Positions 55,682 through 64,000 of a DNA stretch of 64,000 nucleotides are shown here, piece after piece. How positions within the stretch are numbered: position 1 is the stretch's first letter; each line of letters begins with the position of its first letter. Location of the stretch: NCBI RefSeq assembly GCF_042477335.2, contig NC_091262.1:39281001-39345000 (forward strand), given 5' to 3'. The translations under genes were made by a program, and so were the position numbers. The notes beneath the pieces are model-generated. The model was not told the DNA's origin, ran no database searches, and saw nothing but the letters and a program-made list of their open reading frames with translations. Origin of the DNA: Ovis canadensis (taxonomy: Eukaryota; Chordata; Mammalia; Artiodactyla; Bovidae).

Positions 55682-55967
55682 AATAAAATTAGCTGGAGAA
55701 GGCAATGGCACCCCACTCTAGTACTCTTGCCTGGAAAATCCCATGGATGGAGGAGCCTGGTGGGCTGCAATCCATGGGGTTGCTAAGAGTCAGACACGAC
55801 TTCATTTTCACTTTTCACTTTCATGCATTGGAGAAGGAAATGGCAACCCACTCCAGTGTTCTTGCCTGGAGAATCCCAGGGATGGGGGAGCCTGGTGGGC
55901 TGCCATTTATGGGGTCGCACAGAGTCGGACACGACTGAAGCGACTTAGCAGCAGCAATAAAATTAGC
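55682..55967 (+). mobile_element. Bov-A2 SINE (two-unit) with 12-bp target duplication
   Basis: AATAAAATTAGC at 55682-55693 and 55956-55967 flanks a full Bov-A2 (55694-55955). Unit one starts TGGAGAAGGCAATGGCACCC. A linker around TTTTCACTTTTCACTTTCAT joins it to unit two, which starts TGGAGAAGGAAATGGCAACC and ends with AGCAGCAGC. Close to consensus, so a young insertion. Confidence 0.97.
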
Positions 55968-56075
55968 AACAAAACACCAATGTCCACCATCTCCAGGGGG
56001 GCTAAGGATTCTCAAGCCAGTAATCTGGCAAATTTGCAAATAATAATCGAGCCCAGCATCATCTGATGGTCCCCT

Positions 56076-56077
<2 letters not shown>

Positions 56078-56126
<49 letters not shown>
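56078..56126. repeat. CA dinucleotide microsatellite
   Basis: About 24 uninterrupted CA units, likely polymorphic. Confidence 0.97.
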
Positions 56127-56128
<2 letters not shown>

Positions 56129-56197
56129 TACTCAATTGTCATTTCTTGCAAAATGAAAAACTAGGGCAGGGAAATGAAGACTGAGAAAGGGATGGAG

Positions 56198-56528
56198 CTT
56201 CCCTAGTGGCTCAATGGTGAAGAATCCTCCTGCCAATGCAGGGGACATTGTTCGATCCCTGATCTGGGAAGATCCCACATGCCGGGCAGCAACTAAGCCT
56301 GTGCACCACAACTACTGAACCTATGCCCTAGAGCCTGGGAGGTGCAACTACTGACTGCTGAGGTTCGCATACCCTAGAGCCCATACTCCACAACAAGAGA
56401 AGCCACCACAATGAGAAGCCCACACACTACAACTAGGAGTAGCCCCCACTCACCACAACTGGAGAAACGCCCATGCAGCAATGAAGACCCAGCACAGCCA
56501 AAATAAATAAATAACTTTTTTAAAAAAA
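56198..56528 (+). mobile_element. CHR-1 type SINE, full length
   Basis: GGAGCTTCCCTAGTGGCTCA, CTGCCAATGCAGGGGACATT, GAGAAGCCACCACAATGAGA and CCAAAATAAATAAATAACTT. The complete long CHR form. Confidence 0.92.
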
Positions 56529-57124
56529 TGGAAGGGGATAATTCATCCCCAGGAGGAAGCAATCCTTCTGCCCCAACACTGGCAGATTCCTCAATGGAGG
56601 GCTGCAAGATGCTCCAAGAGAATACCGACCAGGCCTAGCAAGAGCTGCAGGTGGGATCTGGGAACAAGGCTGCTACCCCCATCCAATGCCCAGTGCATGT
56701 CGGGAGCTAGCTGAGGACCCTGCAAAGAGGTACCAGCATCCACTCCTCTTCTACTTCTCTTCTGGCTCTGCTTGCTCCCCTGGAATCCTGAGCGTGCTCT
56801 GGTGCCCTGGCAGACATGGTGGCCTGACCTTGAACTTCTGTCCTTCTGTCTGGAACCCCAAATCCTTATCTGGCTTCAACGAACCCTATCTCCCAAAAAT
56901 GGGAAGAGAAGGGGTCGGGGTCTGTCCTGGGCTACCAAGGGCTCACTGGAACCAGAGGTCATGATGTTGAAATCAACCTACCAATGAAGATGACCATTGC
57001 TTAGTGAAGTGTTGTAAACCTCAAGTTTTCAGAGTATCAAGCAGCTATAAACAATATATTTAGGGAGTTATGAAGACAGGAGCTGAGGTGGAACAAACAT
57101 CTTCACCTAAAGACACTTAAGTAA
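56529..57124. other. Unassigned
   Basis: About 0.6 kb without a recognised family. Two overlapping open frames at 56686-56987 have no domain. Confidence 0.4.
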
Positions 57125-57525
57125 TATATAAAAATAAATGCACTCAAGTCAGACAAAGAAGGAGAAATATTGTACAACATCCCTTATAGGTGGAATCTAA
57201 AATGAAATGATACAAATGAACTTACATACAAAACAGAGACACAAAACTTAGAGAACAAACTTATGGTTGCTGGGGGAAAGGGATAGTTAGAGAGTTTGGG
57301 ATGGACGTATCCATACTGCTATATTTAAAATGGATAACCAGTAAGGACCTATTGTGTAGTACAGGGAACTCTGCTCAAGGTTTTGTGGCACCCTGGATGG
57401 GAGGGGAGTTTGGGGGACAATGGATACACGTATATGTATGGCTGAGTTGCTCTGCTGTGCACCTGAAACTACCACAACATTGTTAATCAGTTAAACTCTG
57501 GAACAAAATTAAAAGTTTTTTAAAA
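57125..57525 (+). mobile_element. L1 3' end
   Basis: CTTATAGGTGGAATCTAAAA, GAGAACAAACTTATGGTTGC, GGATAACCAGTAAGGACCTA and GAAACTACCACAACATTGTT are an L1 ORF2-end and 3'UTR of an older artiodactyl type. A related 3'UTR is at 60975. Confidence 0.87.
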
Positions 57526-57621
57526 ATATGTGTGCTTCACAAAGTCAAATCAAGTGAATCTGCAGTTTTTATTCAGCCCTGAGGATCATCAGTGTGCCAC
57601 ATACGCCAATATGTGCTGCAA

Positions 57622-58931
57622 ATTACTCAGTTCGTTCATTCGCTCAGTCGTGTCCGAATCTTTGCAACCCCATGAATTGCAGCACGTCAGGCCTCCCTAT
57701 CCATCACCAGCTCCCAGAGTTCACCCAAACTCATGTGCATTGAGTTGGTGATGCCGTCCACCCATCTCACACTCTGTCATCCCCTTCTCCTCCTGCTCCC
57801 AATCCCTCCCATCATCAGGGTCTTTTCCAATGAGTCAACTCTTCACATGAGATGGTCGAAGTATTGGAGTTTCAGCCTCAACATCAGTCCTTCCAATGAA
57901 CACCCAGGGCTGGTCTCCTTTAGGATGGACTGGTTGGATCTCCTTGCAGTCCAAGGGACTCTCAAGAGTCTTCTCCAACACCACAGTTTAAAAGCATCAA
58001 TTCTTCAGCACTCAGCTTTCTTCACAGTTGAACTCTCACATCCATACATGACCACTGGAAAAACCATAGCCTCGACTAGACGGACCTTTGTTGGCAAAGT
58101 AATGTCTTTGCTTTTTAATATGCTGTCTAGGTTGGTCATAACTTTCCTCTCAAGGAGTAAGCATCTTTTAATTTCATGGCTGCAATCACCATCTGCAGTG
58201 ATTTTGGAGCCCACAAAAATAAAGCCTGACACTGTTTCCCCATCTATTTGCCATGAAGTGATGGGACCAGATGCCATGATCTTCGTTTTCTGAATGTTGA
58301 GTTTTAAGTCAACTTCCTCACTGTCCTCTTTCACTTTCATCAAGAGGCTCTTTAGTTCCTCTTCACTTTCTGCCATAAGTGTGGCGTCATCTGCATATCT
58401 GAGGTTCTTGATATTTCTCCCAGCAATCTCGATTCCAGCTTGTGCTTCCTCCAGCCCAGCGTTTCTCATGGTGTACTCTGCATAGAAGTTAAATAAGCAG
58501 GGTGACAATATACAGCCTTGACGTACTCCTTTTCCTATTTGAAACCAGTCTGTTGTTCCATGTCCAATTCTAACTGTTGGTTCCTGACCTGCTTATAGGT
58601 TTCTCAAGAGGCAGGTTAAGTAGTCTGGTATTCCCATCTCTTTCAGAACTTTCCACAGTTTCTTGTGATCCACACAGTCAAAGGCTTTGGCATAGTCAAT
58701 AAAGCAGAAATAGATATTTTTTTGGAACTCTCTGGCTTTTTCCATGATTCAGCGGATGTTGGTAATTTGATCTCTGGTTCCTCTGCCTTTCCTAAAACCA
58801 GCTTGAACATCTGGAAGTTCACGGTTCACATACTGCTGTAGCCTGGCTTGGAGAATTTTGAGCATTACTTTACTAGCGTGTGAGATGAGTGCAATTGTGC
58901 AGTAGTTTGAGCATTCTTTGGCATTGCCTTT
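57622..58931 (-). mobile_element. BovB LINE with target duplication, RT region partly open
   Basis: ATTACTCAG at 57622-57630 recurs at 59214-59222, with a Bov-A2 inserted into the right copy. The element (57631 to about 58931, reverse) has the RT motif A run CFIDYAKAFDCVDH at about 58660-58710 and an open frame of 167 residues (58005-58508) with SPCLFNFYAEYTMRNAGLEE and LRYADDATLMAES, so motif C is intact. The 5' two thirds are missing, and stops occur between the two motifs. No activity is possible. Confidence 0.94.
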
Positions 58932-59220
58932 ATTACTCTGCTGCTGCTAAGTCGCTTCAGTCATGTCCAACTCTATGCGACCCCATAGATGGCAGCCCAC
59001 CAGGCTCCGCCGTCCCTGGGATTCTTCAGGCAAGAACACTGGAGCGGGTTGCCATTTCCTTCTCCAATGCATGAAAGTGAAAAGTGAAAGTGAAGTCGCT
59101 CAGTCGTGTCCGACTCTTAGCAACCCCACGGACTGCAGCCTACCAGGCTCCTTCGTACATGTGGTTTTCCAGGCAAGAGTACTGGAGTGGGGTGCCACTG
59201 CCTTCTCCCCTTTATTACTC
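58927..59220 (-). mobile_element. Bov-A2 SINE with 12-bp target duplication
   Basis: CCTTTATTACTC at 58927-58938 and 59209-59220 flanks a reverse Bov-A2 (58939-59208) with CTGCTGCTAAGTCGCTTCAG tail and the AGTGAAAAGTGAAAGTGAAG linker. It landed on the 5' junction of the BovB just to its left. Confidence 0.96.
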
Positions 59221-59222
59221 AG

Positions 59223-59766
59223 TCCTGAGCAAACAAGCTGTGCCCCAAACTATGCCTAAATACACGGCAGCTCCTGTACACCATAATCTGGACTACTTGT
59301 TCCCTGCCAGCCCTGGGGGAGAAGCCTGGGGGCTGCCCACTGACATCTCAGATTCCTTGTTTCTTGTACTCACCAGCTCAGCTGCTAAGCAGCCTCATAT
59401 CTGGGGTCTGGGTAATGACCCAGGTCACCACACCCTCCTCAGAGTCCTCAGGACTTCTCTTCTCAAAGGCATGCATAATACCGCTGCTATCACCAAAGAG
59501 AATATCTGGCCAAAGAAGGTGGTATGGAGAATCTAAATATAGTTATCAGACACGTGCAATTTCTCCATTGAATAGAGAATATAGCAACTGGGAATTTCTA
59601 AACTCTTGGCATAGAATATATGATTGTGGGCTTCATTCATGAACCAATTCTTTTATATAATTCATGCTTATTTAAAAATATCCTTGTCACCTGATGGCCT
59701 ACAGAAAGGTAGGTTGAGTAGAAAATTATTAATAGCATTAGCACTGCCTGCAAATTGCAGGTTTTA
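59223..59766. other. Unassigned
   Basis: About 0.54 kb without a recognised repeat. Confidence 0.4.
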
Positions 59767-60321
59767 ATAGCTCTAGTCACAGCCTCAGAAATAACCAGAG
59801 AAGATCATATTAAGGAACTGGAGAAACCCTAAAGGCCGAACAGAGAGGGAGACATGGCTGCTGCTGCTGCTAAGTTGCTTCAATCATGTCCGACTCTGTG
59901 CGACCCCATAGACAGCAACCTACCAGTCTCCACCATCCCTAGGATTCTCCAAACAAGGACACTGGTTACTATTAAGTCACTTCAGTTATGTCTGACTCTG
60001 CGCAACCCCATAGACAGCAGCCCACCAGGCCCCCCATCCCTGGGATTCTCCAGGCAAGAACACTGGAGTGGGTTGCCATTTCCCTCGCCAGTGCATGAAA
60101 GTGAAAAGTGAAAGTGAAGTCGCTCAGTCATGTCCAACTCTTAGCAACCCCATGGACTGCAGTCCACCAGGCTTCTCCGTCCATGGGATTTTCCAGGCAA
60201 GAGTACTGGAACACTGGAGTGGGTTGCCATTTCCTTCTCTGGGTGACATGGCAGTGCTTACCATTTACATGGGCTTCCCAGGTGGCGCTAGTGGTGAAGA
60301 ATCAGCCTGCCAATTCAGGAG
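59767..60321 (+). repeat. Left arm of an inverted duplication
   Basis: 59767-59858 and 60252-60321 together (about 160 bp, split by a later SINE) match the reverse complement of 60801-60961 with about 15 mismatches by eye. The arm contains ordinary non-repeat DNA (GAAATAACCAGAGAAGATCA and neighbours) plus the first 50 bp of a Bov-tA, so the match is not due to a shared repeat alone. Confidence 0.93.
59851..60252 (-). mobile_element. Three-unit Bov-A SINE with 8-bp target duplication
   Basis: GACATGGC at 59851-59858 and 60245-60252 flanks 386 bp of reverse Bov-A sequence. Three units follow each other: CTGCTGCTGCTAAGTTGCTT to ACAAGGACACTGG; AAGTCACTTCAGTTATGTCT to GGTTGCCATTTCCCTCGCC; and AGTGAAGTCGCTCAGTCATG to GGTTGCCATTTCCTTCTC, the last with a 9-bp local duplication GGAACACTGGAG-type. 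Bov-A2 normally has two units. Confidence 0.88.
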
Positions 60322-60499
60322 ACATAAGAGACCAGGTTCGATCCCTGTGTCAGGAAGATCCCCTGAAGGAAGAAATGGCAATCCATTCCAATATTCTTGC
60401 CTGGAGAATCCCATGGACAGAGGAGCCTGGTGGGCTACAGTCCATGGGGTCCAAGAGTCAGACATGATTAAGCAACTGAGCATGCATGCACCATTTCCA
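60261..60499 (+). mobile_element. Bov-tA SINE with target duplication
   Basis: CCATTTACA at 60261-60269 and CCATTTCCA at 60491-60499 flank a complete Bov-tA starting GGGCTTCCCAGGTGGCGCTA. The copy of this junction in the right arm at 60850 reads CCATTTCCA in reverse complement, so the A is the later change. Confidence 0.9.
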
Positions 60500-60524
60500 C
60501 AACAGTCTGCTGTTTGCAAAGGGC

Positions 60525-60665
60525 TTCCATGCACATTATCCACCATGATGCTCACAGGTGATGTGTGGAGGGCTTATTATCCCAGATCCAGAGGTGAAGA
60601 GACCCAGGTCTACCATGGTTCTCTCAACACCCCAACTCGTAAGTTCCAAAGCCAGGAGTTGAAGC
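60525..60665 (-). mobile_element. MIR SINE (tentative)
   Basis: CACATTATCCACCATGATGC, TATTATCCCAGATCCAGAGG and AAAGCCAGGAGTTGAAGCTG resemble a reversed MIR. Confidence 0.5.
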
Positions 60666-60762
60666 TGGATGTGTTGGCTCCACCTTCAATGGCTTGGCAA
60701 ACTTTTCCTAAAAAAGACCAGGCAGTACATATTTTTTAGGCTTTGAGGTCATGGGTCTTTTC

Positions 60763-60798
60763 TTGTAACAAACAGGTCATCCTGTCTGTTTGTTACAA
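60763..60798. repeat. Perfect 13-bp inverted repeat, hairpin
   Basis: TTGTAACAAACAG (60763-60775) and CTGTTTGTTACAA (60786-60798), with a 10-bp loop. It lies exactly where the hAT sequence stops and the inserted block begins. Confidence 0.95.
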
Positions 60799-60800
60799 TC

Positions 60801-60961
60801 CTCCTGCATTGGTAGGTGGATTCTTCACCACTAGTGGCACCTGGGAAGCCCATGGAAATGGTAAGCACTGCCTTGTCTCCTTTTCTGTTCAGCCTTTAAG
60901 GTTGCTCCAGTTCCTTAATTTGATCTTCTCTGGTTATTTCTGAGACTGTGACTAGAGCTAT
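60801..60961 (-). repeat. Right arm of the inverted duplication
   Basis: Reverse complement of the left arm: it contains the head of a Bov-tA (TTCTTCACCACTAGTGGCAC), the junction CCATGGAAATGGTAAGCACT, and the non-repeat part up to GACTGTGACTAGAGCTAT. It lacks the three-unit Bov-A, so that SINE arrived in the left arm after the duplication. Confidence 0.93.
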
Positions 60962-60969
60962 GTCTGTTT

Positions 60970-61285
60970 AGAAAGAGACTCACAGCCTTGGAGAATGAAC
61001 TTATGGCTGGTGGGGAAGGCGGGGGGACAGAATATTTAGGAAGTTTGGGATGGACATGTACACTCTGCTATATTTAAAATGGATAACCAACAAGGACCTA
61101 TTGTATAGCATAGGGACCTCTTCAATGTTAATGTGGCAGCCTGGGTGGGAGGGGAAGCTTTTGGGAGAATGGGTACTTGTACATGAATGGTTGAGTCCCT
61201 TCCTTGTTCACCTGAAACTGTCACAACATTGTTTGTTAATCAGCTATTCTTCAGACAAAATAAAAAGTTTAAAGAAAAATTATGT
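60970..61285 (+). mobile_element. L1 3'UTR
   Basis: GAGAATGAACTTATGGCTGG, GGATAACCAACAAGGACCTA, GGGAGAATGGGTACTTGTAC and GAAACTGTCACAACATTGTT, the same older L1 type as at 57125. It lies in the block inserted in the hAT element, right after the right arm. Confidence 0.88.
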
Positions 61286-61397
61286 TGTTATAATTGCCAA
61301 AACTGCCAAAGACACTGTGTAAACAAATGGGTGTGACTGTGTGTCTGTTAAGCTTTATTTACAAAAACAGGCAGAGGGCTGCATTTGGCCCCGACTA

Positions 61398-61633
61398 TAG
61401 TTTGATAGGGGCTTCCTTGTTGGCACAGAGGTAAAGAATCCACCTGCCAATGCAGGAGACATGGGTTCAAACCCTGGGTCAGGAAGACCCCCTGGAGGAG
61501 GAAATGACAACCCAATCCAGTATTTTTGCCCAGGAAATCCTATGAAGAGAGAAGCCTGGAGGGCTCCAACCATGGGGTTGCAAAGAGTTGGACACAACTT
61601 AACAACTAAACAACAACAACAGTAGTTTGGTAG
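61398..61633 (+). mobile_element. Bov-tA SINE with 11-bp target duplication
   Basis: TAGTTTGATAG at 61398-61408 and TAGTTTGGTAG at 61623-61633 flank a complete Bov-tA (61409-61622) that ends in CAACAACAACAG. The duplicated site is part of the hAT right end. Confidence 0.93.
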
Positions 61634-61650
61634 AGATTCCTGCTCTACCA

Positions 61651-62269
61651 TCTTCAAGGAGACACTCTTCTTTGTAGTCTCATGAATCAGCTCACAGTTG
61701 AACTGGCAGAGAAGTAGGAACGGTGCTGAAAAAAACAGGAAGCAGAAAGGAAACTGCTGTGATAAGAGAGTCCCAAGAAATGACATTATTTACAGAAGAG
61801 TTTTCTCAGAGTCCTGGGTGTTTGAATGTTAGGGAAGAGGTAGGAGAGACAACCTGATGTTCATTGCAATAGCCAATTTGCCCATCAACAGGTGCATAGA
61901 GAAGACACAGTGGGTCATTGCCTGGCACACAGTGGAAGCCACTCTTAGTTGTCTGCACAGCAGGTACTCTCTGTATCTTCCCAATTTTGTTTGGAAAAAT
62001 AGTTTCCCAGCCCAGGTGATAAACGGTGATGGGACCTAACCCTATGGTTTTACTCCCATTCTGTTTGTCAAACACATGACTTCCCAGGATGCTTAAAGGG
62101 AGGAAGCTGCCGTGTCTCCTAGCTCCAGACAATGCAACTTTGGAGTCTGCCAGAAGTGCTCAAGAAAGATTTGGTTTTCCTGATTAACAGGGTAGAAGAT
62201 GCAGATAGTCCTATTCCTCTATGTAGCTTCCCATCTTGAACATAGCCATGAAGCCTGGGGTCTGGGGGT
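61651..62269. other. Unassigned
   Basis: About 0.62 kb with no recognised family. The open frames (61806-62132 reverse, 61857-62039 forward) are antisense to each other and have no domain. Confidence 0.4.
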
Positions 62270-62825
62270 TTTGTTGTTCAGTCACTAAGTCGTGTCGGAC
62301 TCTTTGTGACCAAATGGACTGCAGCATGCCAGCCTCCTCTGTCCTCTACTATCTCCTGGCATTTGTTCAGATTCATGTCTATTGAGCTGGTGATGCTATC
62401 TAACCATCTTGTCCTTTACCTCCCCCTTCTCCTTGTGCCTTCAATCTTTCCCATCATCAGGGTCTTTTCCAATGAGTCAGCTCTTTGCATCAGGTGGCCA
62501 AAGTACTGGAGCTTCACCTTCAGAATTGTGCATGCTCTGTCACTCAGTCGTGTCCGACTCTTTGTGACCCTATGGACTGTAGCCTGCCAGGCTCCTCTGT
62601 CCATGGGATTTCCCAGGCAAGAATACTGGAGTGGGTTGCCATTTCCTTCTCCAGGGGATTTTTCCCGACCCAGGGATCACACCTGGGCCTCCTGCATTGC
62701 AGGTGGATTCTTTACCGTCTGAACCACCTCAGCATCAGTCCTTCCAGTGAATACTCAGGGTTGATTTCCTTTAGGATTGACTAGTTTGATCTCCTTGATG
62801 TGCAAGGGGCTCTTATGAGTCTCCT
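62270..62825 (-). mobile_element. BovB LINE, 3' fragment, split by a SINE
   Basis: TTTTGTTGTTCAGTCACTAA to GGAGCTTCACCTTCAG, then, after the SINE, CAGCATCAGTCCTTCCAGTG to GATCTCCTTGATGTGCAAGG. Old-type BovB terminus. Confidence 0.9.
62531..62729 (-). mobile_element. Bov-tA SINE
   Basis: CATGCTCTGTCACTCAGTCG to TTTACCGTCTGAACCACCT, reverse and nearly complete, inside the BovB piece. Confidence 0.9.
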
Positions 62826-63276
62826 CCAGCTACAGTAGCCATCTGGTAGCCATACAGGAAAGAGCTATTGTATTAAAGGCAGGAGAAAAATCAGAGAGCA
62901 GGAACAGAGGCAAGGTATTGCCTCACAATATCGTGGAGCCCTGCACCATCCTTGGACTGCCTCTCATTGGACTCCTCCTTATGGGAAAGAATTAAAAAGC
63001 TTTATGATGTCTGGTACTGTTACTCTTCTGCTGTTTGTTCCCGAAAAAAATTCCTCCTCTTTCTTACCTTTTCTCTGGATGTGCAAATTCATTTCGTTGT
63101 ATCAAAGATAATTTATGTATTTCACCTAGAATAATGTCTGGCTCATAGTAGGCACTCTGTAAGTCACTGTTCTTCCTGATTCTGCTTTTTCTGGTCCTTA
63201 AGACTCAGATCCTAATTCTCTTGTATCGTCACAGTTTCAATTATCTGAGTCAATGCTTTAATAATGAACCACATTA
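62826..63276. other. Unassigned, possible MIR tail
   Basis: No clear element. AATGTCTGGCTCATAGTAGG at 63133-63152 followed by CACTCTGTAAGT looks like a forward MIR 3' end. Confidence 0.45.
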
Positions 63277-63472
63277 AGTGAAAGTGAAAGTTGTTCATTG
63301 GTGTCTGACTCTTTGCAATCCCATGGACTATACAGTCCATGGAATTCTCCAGGCCAGAATACAGTAGTGGGTAGCCTTTTCCTTCTCCAGGGGATCTTCC
63401 CAACCCAGGAATAGAACCCAGGTCTCTCTCATTGCAGGCAGATTCTTTACCAGTTGAACCACCAGGGAAGCC
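63277..63472 (-). mobile_element. Bov-tA SINE
   Basis: GTGAAAGTGAAAGTTGTTCA tail to TTGAACCACCAGGGAAGCCC head. Complete reverse copy. Confidence 0.92.
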
Positions 63473-63621
63473 CAATGAACTACACAAGGTTGCCTAGAAT
63501 GCATGTTGAAATATCTCTTTTTTCTGAATATCTCTCCTTCTTTACTATATTATAAACTCTTGAGAGGGTGAAATCTATCAGAGTTTTTTCCCAACAATAT
63601 TGTATTTGGTCAAATCTAAGA

Positions 63622-64000
63622 TGCCAAAATCACTGCAGATGATGATTGCAGCCATGAGATTAAAAGACGCTTACTCCTTGAAAGAAAAGTTATGACCAAC
63701 CTAGATAGCATATTCAAAAGCAGAGACATTACTTTGTCGACTAAGGTCCGTCTAGTCAAGGCTATGGTTTTTCCTGTGGTCATGTATGGATGTGAGAGTT
63801 GGACTGTGAAGAAGGCTGAGCACTGAAGAATTGATGCTTTTGAACTGTGGTGTTGGAGAAGACTCTTGAGAGTCCCTTGGACTGCAAGGAGATCCAACCA
63901 GTCCATTCTGAAGGAGATCAGCCCTGGGATTTCTTTGGAAGGAATGATGCTAAAGCTGAAACTCCAGTACTTTGGCCACCTCATGCGAAGAGTTGACTCA
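63622..64000 (+). mobile_element. BovB LINE, running off the window
   Basis: Forward BovB from the region after the RT (CACTGCAGATGATGATTGCA, AAGCAGAGACATTACTTTGT, GTCATGTATGGATGTGAGAG, TGAACTGTGGTGTTGGAGAA) to the window end, where it still continues at CACCTCATGCGAAGAGTTGA. Close to the consensus of the young BovB copies. A TGA (about 63825) interrupts its frame. Confidence 0.93.

Larger units (their letters stand above)
60688..61650 (+). mobile_element. hAT element split by a 573-bp block and a SINE
   Basis: The left end TGGCTTGGCAAACTTTTCCT and GTACATATTTTTTAGGCTTT (60690-60762) fits a CAGGGGTCGGCAAACT-type hAT element. The same element resumes with AAATGGGTGTGACTGTGTGT, AAGCTTTATTTACAAAAACA and GGCCCCGACTATAGTTTG (61325-61408), and finishes after a SINE with TAGTTTGGTAGAGATTCCTG (61623-61642). 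CTCCACCT before and CTCTACCA after it may be its decayed 8-bp target duplication. Confidence 0.75.

Noticed and set aside
58005..58508. 167-residue reverse open frame with reverse-transcriptase motifs as a possible host or viral gene
   Set aside because: It is the central part of a truncated BovB LINE with the standard BovB flanks; the same protein fragments recur at many places in the window.
60068..60739. 223-residue forward open frame
   Set aside because: Composed of Bov-A units, a Bov-tA and MIR sequence; SINE-derived peptides such as GAWWATVHG occur at many places in the window.

Overview
The window looks like ordinary intergenic or intronic nuclear DNA of a ruminant (a pecoran such as cattle, sheep, goat or buffalo). 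The diagnosis rests on repeats confined to or typical of that lineage: BovB (RTE-type) LINEs, the BovB-derived SINEs Bov-tA, Bov-A and Bov-A2, tRNA-Glu-derived CHR SINEs, and an L1 of ruminant type. No intact protein-coding gene, functional RNA gene, CRISPR array or prokaryotic feature was found. Nearly every open frame in the window is a piece of BovB or L1 reverse transcriptase, or lies antisense to one.

Layout. 1-6.2 kb: BovB, Bov-tA, a MER20-like hAT element and L1 3' ends. 6.4-7.7 kb: a 5'-truncated processed pseudogene of the F-box gene SKP2. 8-15.6 kb: the longest BovB copy (about 1.8 kb, reverse strand) and older L1, CHR and MIR copies. 15.9-16.6 kb: a repeat-poor block. 16.6-29 kb: dense nested L1, SINE and BovB copies and a possible retroviral LTR. 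29-33.8 kb: a quieter stretch, an L1 piece that grew a CA microsatellite, and a CHR SINE. 33.8-41.8 kb: a near-complete L1 with 5'UTR, ORF1, ORF2, 3'UTR and a perfect 13-bp target duplication, disabled by stops, frameshifts and a SINE. 42.3-43.5 kb: a processed pseudogene of AKTIP (reverse strand), split by two SINEs whose target duplications are readable in the old coding sequence. 44-57.5 kb: mixed repeats, including a long hAT element. 57.6-59.2 kb: a BovB with its target duplication, later hit by a Bov-A2. 59.8-61.6 kb: the most unusual locus, an inverted duplication whose second arm lies, with an L1 3' end, inside an hAT element. 61.6-64 kb: more BovB and Bov-tA; the last BovB runs off the window.

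The parts do not form a pathway. What can be read is a history of insertion. BovB and L1 supply the retrotransposition machinery in trans; the SINEs share 3' sequence with BovB; and the two processed pseudogenes are host mRNAs copied by L1-type machinery. Nesting and target duplications give relative ages at several places: hAT and MIR oldest, then older L1 and CHR, then BovB and Bov-tA, then Bov-A2. I see no evidence of a new functional system here. The best leads are the inverted duplication at 59.8-61.0 kb, the repeated insertion at one target site around 33.8/41.8 kb, a three-unit Bov-A SINE, and one repeat-poor block that may be conserved regulatory DNA. Family names come from recognition of consensus sequences; most boundaries are good to about 10 bp, except where a target duplication fixes them.
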